64,000 bases of DNA from Chthonomonas sp. UBA6659 (GCA_002455425.1 DKKT01000065.1:1-64000); one strand, 5' to 3'. Counted from the stretch's first letter, positions 1-8,515 are shown. Numbers and translations: made by a program. Notes: generated by a model from the letters alone, not told the origin.

Positions 1-3000
1 CAGCGGCGCGCGGCCCGAGCCGCGGCGATGCGGGTCGGCGTGATCGCCGGGGGCGTGGCCGTGGCGATCGGAGCCCTGGCGATCTTCGGCTTCGTCAAAG
101 CCAACGAGGCTCAAGCCGCCTCGGCCCAAGCCCGGGCTCTCGCCCGCAGCGAGAGGGCGGCCAAAGAGGAGGCGTCGCGCCGGGCACGGCAGGCGACGGA
201 TGCCGGCGCCGAAGCCGCGCGCCGCGCGAAGGAAGCCGAAGAAGCGAACGCGCAGACGAAGCAGGCCCTGACCCGGGCCGAGGACGAGAAGAAGCGGGCC
301 GACGCCAAGGCCGAAGAAGCTCGGCGCGCGAACGAGGCGACCAAGTCCGCCCTCGCCCAGGCGACTGGAGAGAAGATCCGCGCCCAAGCCGAGCGGAGGA
401 AGGCGGTTGAGCAGAGGAATCGCGCCGATACCCTCGCCAAGCAGGAAGCCGCGACCGCGGCGAGCGAGCGCCTCGCCCGCCAGGCGAACGACCGTCTGCT
501 CTACCAGGCGAACATGAACCTGATCCAGACTGCCTCGGGCGACCGATTGTTCTCAAGGGCTCGTCTACTACTCAATGCCGCACGCATCAAAGAATACTCG
601 TCATTCAGAGGTGCTGAGTGGGGGTACTGGGACTCGTTGCTGAACACGGGCACGCCTGTCACCGATTCTCAAAGTGACTCTACCGTTTACGCTGTAAGCG
701 ATGATCTGAACATTGGATTCACAGCGCAATTTGATGGCAAGCGAGTTCTGCATCCTCGCATTGTTGGGATTCTTCAAACGAACGCATCCGTAGCTCTTGA
801 GGAACGGGTCGTGTCCACCAAGGGTAGCATTACTCACCTCGAAATTGAATGCGGCGGCAAACGTCTCGCAATGGCACACAGTGACGGCAGCATAACAATC
901 TGGGATTGTCGCACCGGCAGGTTGACCGCGGAACTTGATGTGCATCCCGAAGGAGTCTCGCGCGTTGTGTTCTCTCCGACACCAAACCACGTATTGACAA
1001 TCGCTAAAGAGATACAAGTGTGGGATATCTCGAGTGGCCAACCACTATTCACGATTGAAGATGAAAGTGTTAACGATGTGGCGTACTCCCAAAACGGGGA
1101 TAAGTTTGTCATCGCAAGTGGCACTTCGGCATGGATTTACGATGCGCGCTCAGGGAGTGAGATTGTCGGTATTCTTGGCCATGCGAAAGAAGTCTATGTC
1201 GCATCATTTTCTCCGGACGGCACCCGCGTGATCACGGGTAGTGAGGACGGAACCGCTAGGATTTGGGACTCCGTGAGTGGCGGCGAGATTAGGTCCATTG
1301 TAACCGGTTTTAATGAAGTCCGCTATGCTGTTTTCACTCCTGATGGCGCACGAATCGTTACCGTAGGAGACACCTTAAGTATACGCGTTTGGGATTCCCG
1401 CACCGGCATCCTCCAGTCCGAGATCCCAATGAGAGCCGAGGATGCAACACTTTTCAGAGTTGTGGATAAAGGACAAAAATTGTTCTTTCTTGGGAACTTC
1501 GAGGGCCAATGGGAGACTCGGCTCGTTGATCTCCGAGCCTGCCTGGATTCGCTGATGATCTTGGGGCAAGGGGCACGTGTCACTGACGCCGCGTTCTCCC
1601 CCGACGGGATGCGCGTGGTCACCGCGTCGTCAGACAAAACGGCCTGGGTCTGGGATGCGCTCACTGGGCGAGTAGCCACAAGACTGCGAGGCCATTTGAA
1701 AACGGTTACGGGCGCAGCCTTTTCCCCCGAGGGAACGCGGATCGTGACAGCGAGCGGGGACAAGACCGCCCGGGTGTGGGACGCGCGGGACGGGCGCGAG
1801 ATCGCCGCCCTCAAGGGGCACACGGACTGGGTCCGAAGCACTTCGTTCTCCCCCGACGGGACCCGGATCGTGACCGCAGGCGACGACAACACCGCCCGGG
1901 TCTGGGACGCACGGGACGGGCGCGAGATCGCCGCCCTGAAGGGGCACGGGGGCTGGGTCACCAGCGCGGCGTTCTCCCCCGACGGGACCCGGATCGTGAC
2001 CGCGAGTAACGACAACACCGCCAGAGTGTGGGACGCGCGGGATGGGCGCGAGGTCGCCGCCATGAAGGGGCACACGGACTGGGTGAATAGCGCCTCGTTC
2101 TCCCCCGACGGAACGCGGATCGTGACCGCGAGCTCCGACAACACCGCCCGGGTGTGGGACGCCCGCGACGGGCGGGAGATCGCCGCCTTCAAGGGGCACT
2201 CGAGTTGGGTCGCCTGCGCAGCGTTCTCCCCTGACGGGACGCGTGTGGTCACCGCAAGCGGAGACAAGACCGCAAGGATTTGGGACGCAGAGTCGGGTCG
2301 TGAACTCCTCCGCATCCGCCTCCCACAGGGATTGACTTCTGCATCCTTCTCTTCCGACAGCGGATTCCTGCTCGTGGCGTATGCGGAAGAGGCCCAGATC
2401 ATCCCCCTCAGCCGAGAGGCGGCCTCGAAGCTCACCATTGTCCGCCAGGAGCGGTTCGTCGCCGACCAACTTACTGCCTCGGCAAAGGCGGGTGACTTGT
2501 ACGCCTGGACCTGGCAGGTGAAGCACTGGCTGACCCCCGAGATCGCGCGGACCGACGAAGCTCAGAACGCGTTCGACCAGGCATGCGGGAGCCCGAACCG
2601 GGAGATCGCCGCCGATGCGCGCCTCCGATTCAAGGGATTGCCCATTTCCTATCTCCGGAGCCAAGTCGAGCCCCTGTCCACTGCCGGCAAGTGGAGGGAT
2701 CTGGAAGATGTGCTCCGCCAAGTCTGTGGCGACCCCCGCGCGACGATGACCGAGCGCAAAGCGCTCGCCCTCGTCCGGCTTCAGCTTGGCGACCGCGAAG
2801 GGTGGATCCGGGCCGCCCGCGCCGCCGTCTCCGCCCTGAAGCCCGACTCGCCTGCCGACGATATCATCCAGGCCGCGATCGCGGTTCGCGCCGCCCCAGA
2901 TGCCCTCGAAGACTACGCCTCGCTCCTCGCTGCCCTGGAAAAGGCGGTCGCGAGCGATCCCGAGCGATACCGCGCCGCGGCATCCCCCGGGGCGATCCTC

Positions 3001-3372
3001 TTCCGCGCCGGGCGCCATGCCGAGGCGGAGAAGCGCCTTCAGGCGAGCGTGAACGCGAACAGCCGCGTCGGTCAGGTCTTCATGGCGATGACCCTCGCGA
3101 AGCTCGGACGCCCCGATGAGGCGAAGGCGATGCTCCAGATCGTCGAGGATTGGGCGAAGGCCAAGCCCGACCAGGGCAATACCCCCACCAACCTCGATGC
3201 CCAAACCTGGGACCTCCGCCTCGAACTCCAGCTCCTGCTGAAGGAGGCACGCGCCCTCCTCGGGCTCCCGGAGCCGGGGTCCCTGCTCGCGTACGTGCTG
3301 CCGCGCCCCGCGACTCCCCGTCGGCCCGCATGGGACGCCGCCCTGACCGACATCGGCTTGGCCGGGCGGTAG
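1..3372 (+). CDS. WD40-repeat protein, 5' end outside window (probable Ser/Thr kinase-WD40 fusion)
   Basis: The frame is open to base 1, so the ATG at 28 is unlikely to be the true start. What is visible: a transmembrane segment (about residues 4-25 from that ATG), an Ala/Glu/Lys/Arg-rich coiled coil (to about 150), a conserved junction ending GAEWGYWDSLL, then WD40 repeats over roughly residues 200-800, and a helical TPR-like tail. In Planctomycetes and related phyla this order (TM, coiled coil, EW.YW junction, WD40) usually follows an N-terminal Hanks-type kinase domain. That kinase lies outside the window and is inferred. Six repeats between 1564 and 2319 are nearly identical. The part at about 540-1560 is AT-richer than the rest. 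The propeller probably acts as a binding scaffold; the ligand is unknown. Confidence 0.8.
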   Translation, partial: QRRAARAAAMRVGVIAGGVAVAIGALAIFGFVKANEAQAASAQARALARSERAAKEEASRRARQATDAGAEAARRAKEAEEANAQTKQALTRAEDEKKRADAKAEEARRANEATKSALAQATGEKIRAQAERRKAVEQRNRADTLAKQEAATAASERLARQANDRLLYQANMNLIQTASGDRLFSRARLLLNAARIKEYSSFRGAEWGYWDSLLNTGTPVTDSQSDSTVYAVSDDLNIGFTAQFDGKRVLHPRIVGILQTNASVALEERVVSTKGSITHLEIECGGKRLAMAHSDGSITIWDCRTGRLTAELDVHPEGVSRVVFSPTPNHVLTIAKEIQVWDISSGQPLFTIEDESVNDVAYSQNGDKFVIASGTSAWIYDARSGSEIVGILGHAKEVYVASFSPDGTRVITGSEDGTARIWDSVSGGEIRSIVTGFNEVRYAVFTPDGARIVTVGDTLSIRVWDSRTGILQSEIPMRAEDATLFRVVDKGQKLFFLGNFEGQWETRLVDLRACLDSLMILGQGARVTDAAFSPDGMRVVTASSDKTAWVWDALTGRVATRLRGHLKTVTGAAFSPEGTRIVTASGDKTARVWDARDGREIAALKGHTDWVRSTSFSPDGTRIVTAGDDNTARVWDARDGREIAALKGHGGWVTSAAFSPDGTRIVTASNDNTARVWDARDGREVAAMKGHTDWVNSASFSPDGTRIVTASSDNTARVWDARDGREIAAFKGHSSWVACAAFSPDGTRVVTASGDKTARIWDAESGRELLRIRLPQGLTSASFSSDSGFLLVAYAEEAQIIPLSREAASKLTIVRQERFVADQLTASAKAGDLYAWTWQVKHWLTPEIARTDEAQNAFDQACGSPNREIAADARLRFKGLPISYLRSQVEPLSTAGKWRDLEDVLRQVCGDPRATMTERKALALVRLQLGDREGWIRAARAAVSALKPDSPADDIIQAAIAVRAAPDALEDYASLLAALEKAVASDPERYRAAASPGAILFRAGRHAEAEKRLQASVNANSRVGQVFMAMTLAKLGRPDEAKAMLQIVEDWAKAKPDQGNTPTNLDAQTWDLRLELQLLLKEARALLGLPEPGSLLAYVLPRPATPRRPAWDAALTDIGLAGR
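1690..2319 (+). repeat. Five tandem 126-bp WD40 repeat units
   Basis: Units start at 1690, 1816, 1942, 2068 and 2194, each coding 42 residues (GH...W/TV...FSPDGTRIVTAS.D.TARVWDA.DGRE). The DNA is nearly identical between units, which suggests recent tandem duplication or gene conversion. A more diverged unit lies at 1564-1689. Confidence 0.9.
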
Positions 3373-3384
3373 TCAGAACACGCC

Positions 3385-3858
3385 ATGCGGGCACCCGGGA
3401 AGACCCATGAGGCGGTCCGGAGTGAGCCCTCGCCGTGCCCCTTCTGCCAAACCGAAGTCGAGCCGACCGCGAAGCGCTGCCCTCAGTGCGGGGCCGTCAT
3501 GGGAAGGCGCAGCCTCTTTGCGGGAAGGGCGAAGTCGATACGGCCGGACTGGCGGGAATGGGGTCTGCCCGTCGTCACGGTGCTGTGGCTGCTTACGATG
3601 CTCTCGCTGATCAGCCAGGTCGGTTCGGGGGCCGTGTTCCTGGTGGCGGGTACGGGCTTTGTGGTGCTTGCGATCTTCTTCCGGTGGGAATCGGTGTTCG
3701 TGGCGGTGAAGATCCTGCTGATTCTCAACGCGCTGCGCGGACTCACGATCCTGATCGCGGCGCGGATGAACCCCCATCCCTGGGTGATCGCCTACGGTGC
3801 CGCGATCCTGATCCTCTCGCTGTTGCTCGCGTACCTCGTGCACTACAACGAGGAGTGA
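3385..3858 (+). CDS. Zinc-ribbon membrane protein
   Basis: 157 residues. The N-terminus carries a two-knuckle zinc ribbon (CPFC at about residue 18, CPQC at about 32), followed by four predicted hydrophobic segments (about 58-75, 78-96, 100-120 and 132-152). Zinc-ribbon-plus-TM proteins of this kind are common and mostly uncharacterised, so no function is claimed. It begins 12 nt after the WD40 gene on the same strand and may be co-transcribed with it. No clear Shine-Dalgarno site precedes the ATG. The stop is followed by the structured element at 3899-3989, which separates it from the convergent MBL gene. Confidence 0.75.
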   Translation: MRAPGKTHEAVRSEPSPCPFCQTEVEPTAKRCPQCGAVMGRRSLFAGRAKSIRPDWREWGLPVVTVLWLLTMLSLISQVGSGAVFLVAGTGFVVLAIFFRWESVFVAVKILLILNALRGLTILIAARMNPHPWVIAYGAAILILSLLLAYLVHYNEE

Positions 3859-3898
3859 TGCCCGTATCGCGTCGCAGCGCCCCAAGTGGAGAGTTCTC

Positions 3899-3989
3899 CG
3901 CGCCGGGGCAAGCGATCGGATTCCGACCGCGTCCGCCCAAGGCGGACGCGGCGTCATCCGATCGAGGGCGTGGCCTCTGGGCCGGCGCG
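3899..3989. repeat. Structured intergenic element, copy 1
   Basis: About 91 bp between convergent genes. Nested helices: P1 CGCGCCGG (3899-3906) with CCGGCGCG (3982-3989); P2 CGATCGGAT (3913-3921) with ATCCGATCG (3956-3964); P3 of 11 bp (3927-3937 with 3941-3951) capped by CAA. A GGCC-tctg-GGCC alternative hairpin overlaps the 3' strand of P1. A second copy at 28541-28628 keeps P1 and P2 with compensatory changes. Confidence 0.75.
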
Positions 3990-4003
3990 CCCGGAGAGCT
4001 CGG

Positions 4004-5386
4004 CTACAGGGTCGCCTCTTCGCCCCAAGTCGGGATCGCGACATCCCAGCCGAAGCCGTCGACGATCCGCTGTCGGAGCGCCTCCTGAGCCTCGATCTCC
4101 CCATGCACGAGGAACGTCCGCCGGGGTGCCTCCTTGAAGTTCGCGAGCCAGCGCAGGATCTCACCGTAGTCGGCATGGGCCGAGAGCGCCGAGATCTTCG
4201 CCAAGTGCGCCCGCACCGGGACGTCTTGGCCGTGGATCGTGACCGATTCCGACCCTTCGAGCAGCTCGCGCCCGAGGGTTCCCTCGGCTTGATAGCCCGT
4301 GAAGAGGACGGTCGTCTTCGGGTCGCCCAGACGGTGCTTGAGGTGGTGGGTGATCCGGCCCCCGTTCGCCATCCCGCTTCCGCTGATGATCACCATCGGC
4401 CCCTGCTGGCTGTTGAGGGCTTTCGACTCGTTCGCGTCCCGCACGAACCGCACCCCGGCCGGATGGAGCGGATCGTGGCCCTCCTTGATCTCAAGCTTCA
4501 TGTCGGAGTCGTGGTCTTCGGACGTTCGCGCGTACAGTTCCGTCGTGCTGGTCGCCATCGGGCTGTCGATGAAGATCGGGAGCCGGGGCATGCGTCCTTG
4601 ATCTTGGAGCTGGTGCATGGCGTAGAGCAGTTCCTGGGTCCGCCCGATTGCGAAGCTCGGCACCAGCACCGCGCCGCCGCGTTCCACGGCGTCGCGGAAC
4701 GTGTGCTCGAGGATGTCGAGGACGTCCTCATGAGGGTGAAGTCGATCTCCGTACGTGCTCTCAAGAACCAAGTACTCGGCGAACTCGACGACCTCGGGGT
4801 CACGGATGATCGGCGTGTCATAGCGTCCGAGATCGCCCGACATCAGGATCCGTTCCCCGTTCTCGAAGTAGATCTCGGCGTACGCCGAGCCCAGGATGTG
4901 GCCGGCGGGGATGTACCGGAACGTCGCCTTCCCGGGCAGGTCGTGAAACTCGTGATAGTGAAGCGGCTTGAGCAGCTTGAGCGCGGCGAACGCATCCCGC
5001 TCGGTGTAGAGGGGCAGCGCGGGCCGATGCCGCGAGTAGCCGTGCTTGTTCGCTCGGCGCGCGTCCTCTTCCTGAAGGCGACCCGAATCCGGGAGGCTAA
5101 TCTTAGCCAATCCGAGGGTGCCTATCGTGCAGTAGACCGGTCCCCGGAACCCCTCGACGACGAGCTTCGGCAGGTACCCGATGTGGTCGGTGTGGGCGTG
5201 GGTGAGCACGACCGCGTCGATGCTCGCGGGATCGACCATGAACGGCTGCCAGTTCCGTTCGCGGAGTTCACGCGCACCCTGGAAGAGACCGCAATCGACG
5301 AGCACACGCTTGCCATTCAGGGTGAGGAGGTGGCGGGAGCCGGTCACCGTTTGGGCGGCGCCGAGGAACCGGATGGTCTGGCTCAT
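4004..5386 (-). CDS. MBL-fold beta-CASP RNA nuclease-like protein
   Basis: 460 residues. Metallo-beta-lactamase motif HAHTDHIG (H.H.DH) near residue 58, further metal ligands in GHILGSA and the SGDLG aspartate, and a beta-CASP region with STYGDR and a C-terminal SAHADY motif. This arrangement matches the YSH1/CPSF73-like RNA-processing exonuclease/endonuclease family, whose members cleave RNA using two zinc ions. The true substrate is unknown. The ATG at 5386 was chosen because the protein then begins MSQTIRFLGAAQTVTG, the usual family start, and because a CATACT hexamer lies 8 nt upstream on the minus strand. It is divergent from the phosphorylase gene. Confidence 0.88.
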   Translation of the reverse strand: MSQTIRFLGAAQTVTGSRHLLTLNGKRVLVDCGLFQGARELRERNWQPFMVDPASIDAVVLTHAHTDHIGYLPKLVVEGFRGPVYCTIGTLGLAKISLPDSGRLQEEDARRANKHGYSRHRPALPLYTERDAFAALKLLKPLHYHEFHDLPGKATFRYIPAGHILGSAYAEIYFENGERILMSGDLGRYDTPIIRDPEVVEFAEYLVLESTYGDRLHPHEDVLDILEHTFRDAVERGGAVLVPSFAIGRTQELLYAMHQLQDQGRMPRLPIFIDSPMATSTTELYARTSEDHDSDMKLEIKEGHDPLHPAGVRFVRDANESKALNSQQGPMVIISGSGMANGGRITHHLKHRLGDPKTTVLFTGYQAEGTLGRELLEGSESVTIHGQDVPVRAHLAKISALSAHADYGEILRWLANFKEAPRRTFLVHGEIEAQEALRQRIVDGFGWDVAIPTWGEEATL

Positions 5387-5394
5387 GAGAACCA

Positions 5395-5400
5395 AGTATG
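5395..5400 (-). promoter_or_regulatory. -10-like CATACT, leaderless promoter of MBL gene
   Basis: Minus-strand CATACT separated by 8 nt from the ATG at 5386; no Shine-Dalgarno sequence fits between. Confidence 0.5.
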
Positions 5401-5418
5401 GCAGGCGAGGTTCTGCGC

Positions 5419-5424
5419 TATCCT
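5419..5424 (+). promoter_or_regulatory. -10-like TATCCT, leaderless promoter of phosphorylase gene
   Basis: TATCCT followed by 6 nt and the GTG at 5431. It argues for that GTG over the in-frame ATG at 5398, which would lie upstream of transcription start. Confidence 0.6.
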
Positions 5425-5430
5425 CGCGAT

Positions 5431-6159
5431 GTGAAACCACTGGTGGGTGTCATCGGGGGAACGGGGATCGGGTCGCGATTGGCGGCCCGCGGCGGGCAGG
5501 CGCTGGCCGTGCCGACGCCGGCCGGGATCTTTCGGGCCCGACTGCTCGACTGCGACACCCACGACGTGGCCGTGATCCAGCGCCACGCAGCCGGACATAA
5601 GGTGCCTCCACACCGCGTGAACTACAAGGCATTCGCGCTCGGACTGAAACAACTCGGCGCGAAGGCATGCCTCGCGAGCGCGGCCGTCGGCAGCCTCCGC
5701 GAGGACTGGGATACCGGCACCTTCGCCGTATGCTCGGACTTTCTCGACCTCACCGGACGCCGACTGACCCTCTTCGACCGAGTCGTCGTCCATCGCGACT
5801 TCTCGGCTCCATTCCCCGCGCGGCACGCGCTTCTCGCGGCCGCCGCCGACATCGGCGAGCCGGTTCGCGATGGCGGCGTCTACGTCTGCGGCGACGGCCC
5901 CCGGTACGAAACGCCCCAGGAGATTCGGACCCTCCGAAATCTGGGCGGCGACGTCGTCGGCATGACGGCGTCGAGCGAGGCGATCCTCTTTCGGGAGGCG
6001 TTCGTGCCGTACGCGTGCTTGGCCGTCGTCACGAACTTGGCGTGCGGGTTGGCGACGGGCGAACTGGACCATCTCGAGGTTGTCGACGCGATGGAAGCGC
6101 GAGGCGAAGTTGCGGTCGCGATCCTGATGCGTGCCGCCGAGCGCCTCGCGACGTCCTAG
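5431..6159 (+). CDS. MTAP/PNP family purine nucleoside phosphorylase
   Basis: 242 residues. Shows the phosphate-binding GGTGIGS start, the QRHAAGHKVPPHRVNYKA stretch typical of methylthioadenosine phosphorylase and relatives, the ribose-site region GDGPRYETPQEI, and GMTASSEAIL. These enzymes split purine nucleosides with phosphate in salvage pathways. Where adenine-specific MTAPs have an Asp pair in TDYD, this protein has TNLA; an Asn at that position is associated with 6-oxopurines (inosine/guanosine or methylthioinosine), so the substrate is probably not adenosine-type (inference from an alignment by eye). The stop codon overlaps the stop of the convergent lysC in the tetranucleotide CTAG. 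An alternative ATG start at 5398 adds 11 residues. Confidence 0.85.
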   Translation: MKPLVGVIGGTGIGSRLAARGGQALAVPTPAGIFRARLLDCDTHDVAVIQRHAAGHKVPPHRVNYKAFALGLKQLGAKACLASAAVGSLREDWDTGTFAVCSDFLDLTGRRLTLFDRVVVHRDFSAPFPARHALLAAAADIGEPVRDGGVYVCGDGPRYETPQEIRTLRNLGGDVVGMTASSEAILFREAFVPYACLAVVTNLACGLATGELDHLEVVDAMEARGEVAVAILMRAAERLATS

Positions 6160-7511
6160 CGCACCTCGTGCAGACGGAACCGGTCGTGGAGGAGCCGAAC
6201 CGCACGCTCGGTCTCCGATTCCGGGACCAGACAGCTCAGCGAAAGATCGCTATCGCTTGTCTGGAGAACCTGAATCTGGGCTTCGTGCAGCGTCCGCAGG
6301 ACGCTCAAAAACACCCCCGCCTCCTGCAGATACTCGTGGCCGATCAAGGAAACCATCGTACAGTTTTCTGTGAGTTCGAGCGCCACCGTCCGGATTTCGC
6401 CCAACGGTGCAAGAAGCTTCGCCTGAGTCTCGGCCTCGCGGGAGGGACGATGGCCCATTTGGAAGAGGTAGATCGCGGGTGATCCACCCGTGTCGATCGG
6501 GATGACGAGGCCGTCAAGCAGGTCTTCGACCGTCGAGAACTGCCCGCGCGGGACGGCGAAGCCGATGCCGGTCGGGCTCAGGTTCATCATGAAGAGATTG
6601 ATGCCATACCGAGCCATCATCTCGTACACGTGGGCCTCGAGGGCGGTGCGATGCTCGGCCGGCGCCCCGGCGAGGTCGAATCGGAGGTAAACGAGGCGCC
6701 CTGTGTGGGTCAGACCGGTCACACGACGACCCGGAAACGCTTCCCGCGTGACGATTTCGGTGCCCTCGTCTTCGCTGAACGTGCTCTTCACCCAGAGCGG
6801 GATGTCGAACTTCATCGCGATCTCCGCCGCGCGGGGGTGGAGGACCTTGGCACCGAGGTGCGCGATCTCGGCGACTTCGTCGTAGCTGACCTTGCGCAGG
6901 GTCGGCGCGGCCGGTACGTAATCGGGGTCGGCGGTCTTGACCCCGTCGACGTCCGTGTAGATTTCGACCGCGTCGGCTTTGAGCGCGGCGCCGATCGCGG
7001 CGGCGGTCGTGTCGGAGCCTCCCCGCCCCAATGTCGTGAGCTCCGCACCGGGCGCGCCATCGCCAGCGACATACACCCCCTGGAAGCCACAGATCACCGG
7101 GATAAAGCCCTCGTCGAGGCTCTTGACGAGGCTCGTCGGGATGATCCCGATCACGCGCGCGTTCCCGAAAACGCCGTCGGTACGGATGCCGGCCTGACCA
7201 CCCCGAAACGAACGGGACCGATGGCCGAGGGTCTTCAACGTGTGGGCAAAGATGACGGCCGAGAGAATCTCGCCGCACGCTACCATGAGATCGAGCTCGC
7301 GCGGTTCCGGACTCACGGTCGGGTCGATGTCCTTGAGGAGCCCGATGAGGGTGTCGGTCGCGTAGGGTTGCCCCTTCCGCCCGATCGCGCTGACCACGAC
7401 GACGGGCTCGAACCCCTGCTCCTTCGCCGAGATGACGCGCAGGCATGCTTGGTGCCGAGCTTCGGGCGTCGCGACGCTCGTGCCGCCGAACTTCATGACG
7501 CGGACCTTCAT
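6156..7511 (-). CDS. lysC: Aspartokinase
   Basis: 451 residues. N-terminal kinase motif KFGGTSVA (residues 7-14), the catalytic-site block LGRGGSDTTAAA near 180, the EIYTDVDGV motif near 205, and a C-terminal regulatory region of two ACT domains. It phosphorylates aspartate, the first step toward lysine, threonine, methionine and diaminopimelate for peptidoglycan. Its ATG overlaps the stop of the upstream ACT-domain gene (ATGA), and a GAGGGA Shine-Dalgarno-like stretch precedes it, so the two are translated from one transcript. The tail meets the phosphorylase gene in overlapping stop codons. ACT domains imply feedback inhibition by an end-product amino acid; which one cannot be read from the sequence. 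Confidence 0.95.
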   Translation of the reverse strand: MKVRVMKFGGTSVATPEARHQACLRVISAKEQGFEPVVVVSAIGRKGQPYATDTLIGLLKDIDPTVSPEPRELDLMVACGEILSAVIFAHTLKTLGHRSRSFRGGQAGIRTDGVFGNARVIGIIPTSLVKSLDEGFIPVICGFQGVYVAGDGAPGAELTTLGRGGSDTTAAAIGAALKADAVEIYTDVDGVKTADPDYVPAAPTLRKVSYDEVAEIAHLGAKVLHPRAAEIAMKFDIPLWVKSTFSEDEGTEIVTREAFPGRRVTGLTHTGRLVYLRFDLAGAPAEHRTALEAHVYEMMARYGINLFMMNLSPTGIGFAVPRGQFSTVEDLLDGLVIPIDTGGSPAIYLFQMGHRPSREAETQAKLLAPLGEIRTVALELTENCTMVSLIGHEYLQEAGVFLSVLRTLHEAQIQVLQTSDSDLSLSCLVPESETERAVRLLHDRFRLHEVR

Positions 7512-7984
7512 TCGCTCCCTCGCGTCGATTCGATCGCATGGGCGACCTGTCGCGCCCCGCTTTGCTCCACGACGATGAGAAGCCGGTCGTGCATGTCGGC
7601 AAGGTGATCGATCGGAACGCCGGTCGCGATCGCAACACTGACGATGCGGGCGATCAGACCCTCCTCGTCGCGCATGTTGACGGCGTTGGCGAGAACAATG
7701 CTCCGGTCGTGGTGCAGCTCGAACCGATGGCCGCCCTCACTCAGGCAACGCTGCGCAAGTTCCGCTCGGGCTTCCGGGATGAGAAAGGAAAGCCCATCGG
7801 TCGTCAGCTTGAGGAAGTCGATGCTGATGCCGACCTGGGCGATGCGCTCGAGCACGAACAGACGGCTTTCGTGGATCGGCTCGGTCAGTTCCTGGACATG
7901 CACCTGGGCAAACCCGTCGCGAATCTCGACGGTGGTCGCGCCACGACGGCGCTCGAATTCGGTACCGGCAAGGTCCTGGGGCAC
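7508..7984 (-). CDS. Stand-alone ACT-domain protein coupled to lysC
   Basis: 158 residues with no kinase region. The sequence resembles the ACT tandem found at the end of aspartokinases (ESRLFVLERIAQVGISIDFL in the first half, a second unit near ANAVNMRDEEGLIARIVSVA). ACT domains bind amino acids and dimerise. Its position as first gene of a two-gene operon, overlapping the lysC start by 4 nt, suggests a regulatory subunit or amino-acid sensor for aspartokinase; this is inference. The start is GTG at 7984, supported by TACAAT ending 6 nt upstream. A plain hypothetical ACT protein with another partner remains possible. Confidence 0.75.
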   Translation of the reverse strand: MPQDLAGTEFERRRGATTVEIRDGFAQVHVQELTEPIHESRLFVLERIAQVGISIDFLKLTTDGLSFLIPEARAELAQRCLSEGGHRFELHHDRSIVLANAVNMRDEEGLIARIVSVAIATGVPIDHLADMHDRLLIVVEQSGARQVAHAIESTRGSE

Positions 7985-7990
7985 CCCGTC

Positions 7991-7996
7991 ATTGTA
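7991..7996 (-). promoter_or_regulatory. -10-like TACAAT, leaderless promoter of the ACT-lysC operon
   Basis: Minus-strand TACAAT, spacer GACGGG (6 nt), then GTG at 7984. Confidence 0.65.
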
Positions 7997-8011
7997 TCCG
8001 GGGCGGCACGA

Positions 8012-8428
8012 TCAGTGGACGGTCTCGGCGCGCTCCGTCAGCAGGACGGCGTAGCCATCGGGGTCGGCGACCAGCAGCGTCCGCTCGCCCCACAGCGCTT
8101 CTTCGAGCCCGCGAAGCACATGGACGTTCTTCGACGTGAGCGTCTTGGCGACTTCGTGGATGTTCTGGACTCTGAAATTGAGGACGAGGCCGCCGCTGCG
8201 GTCCAACATCGGGTTCTGTTCGTGTTTCGGCTGCTGGACGAGGAGTATCTCGGTCGGACCAGCGTCGAGATACGCAAGGCGATGGCCCTGCCATGTATCT
8301 TGCCTTCGGATCTGCAGATGCAGAAGGCCGCTGTAGAACGCTAGGGAGCGATCCAGGTCCTCGACATCCAGAATCAGGTTGGAAAATACGTTCGCCACTT
8401 CGGTCTCGACTGTCGAACCTTTCGACAC
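8012..8428 (-). CDS. VOC/glyoxalase-fold protein
   Basis: 138 residues with the two beta-alpha-beta-beta-beta halves of the vicinal-oxygen-chelate fold: LDVEDLDRSLAFYSGLL at the start, LLVADPDGYAVLLTER at the end. Family members are glyoxalases, extradiol dioxygenases or resistance proteins; nothing here decides the substrate. The GTG at 8428 is chosen because AGGAGG lies 11 nt upstream; a second GTG at 8398 is possible and would still retain the domain. It is divergent from the carboxypeptidase gene, and the very long antisense reading frame upstream of it is not coding. Confidence 0.75.
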   Translation of the reverse strand: MSKGSTVETEVANVFSNLILDVEDLDRSLAFYSGLLHLQIRRQDTWQGHRLAYLDAGPTEILLVQQPKHEQNPMLDRSGGLVLNFRVQNIHEVAKTLTSKNVHVLRGLEEALWGERTLLVADPDGYAVLLTERAETVH

Positions 8429-8494
8429 TCGCAAGCGGTCCTCCTGCCGACCTCCACGCAGGCCGAGAATCCTGCGCCCCGCCCCCGACGTCGG

Positions 8495-8500
8495 TACACT
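8495..8500 (+). promoter_or_regulatory. -10-like TACACT upstream of D-Ala-D-Ala carboxypeptidase
   Basis: TACACT 15 nt before the ATG at 8516. Transcription would start about 8-9 nt before the ATG, too short for a Shine-Dalgarno leader. A small AGTCG-tct-CGACT hairpin fills the spacer. Confidence 0.4.
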
Positions 8501-8515
8501 GAGTCGTCTCGACTG

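Noticed and set aside
1690..2319. Possible CRISPR-like tandem repeats
   Set aside because: There are no spacers; the units are contiguous and code for WD40 blades in frame.
1630..3204. 524-codon minus-strand frame opposite the WD40 repeats
   Set aside because: The internal repetition only mirrors the 126-bp repeats of the real gene.
4103..5434. 443-codon plus-strand frame opposite the MBL gene
   Set aside because: Antisense to the HAHTDH-bearing beta-CASP protein; no motif of its own.
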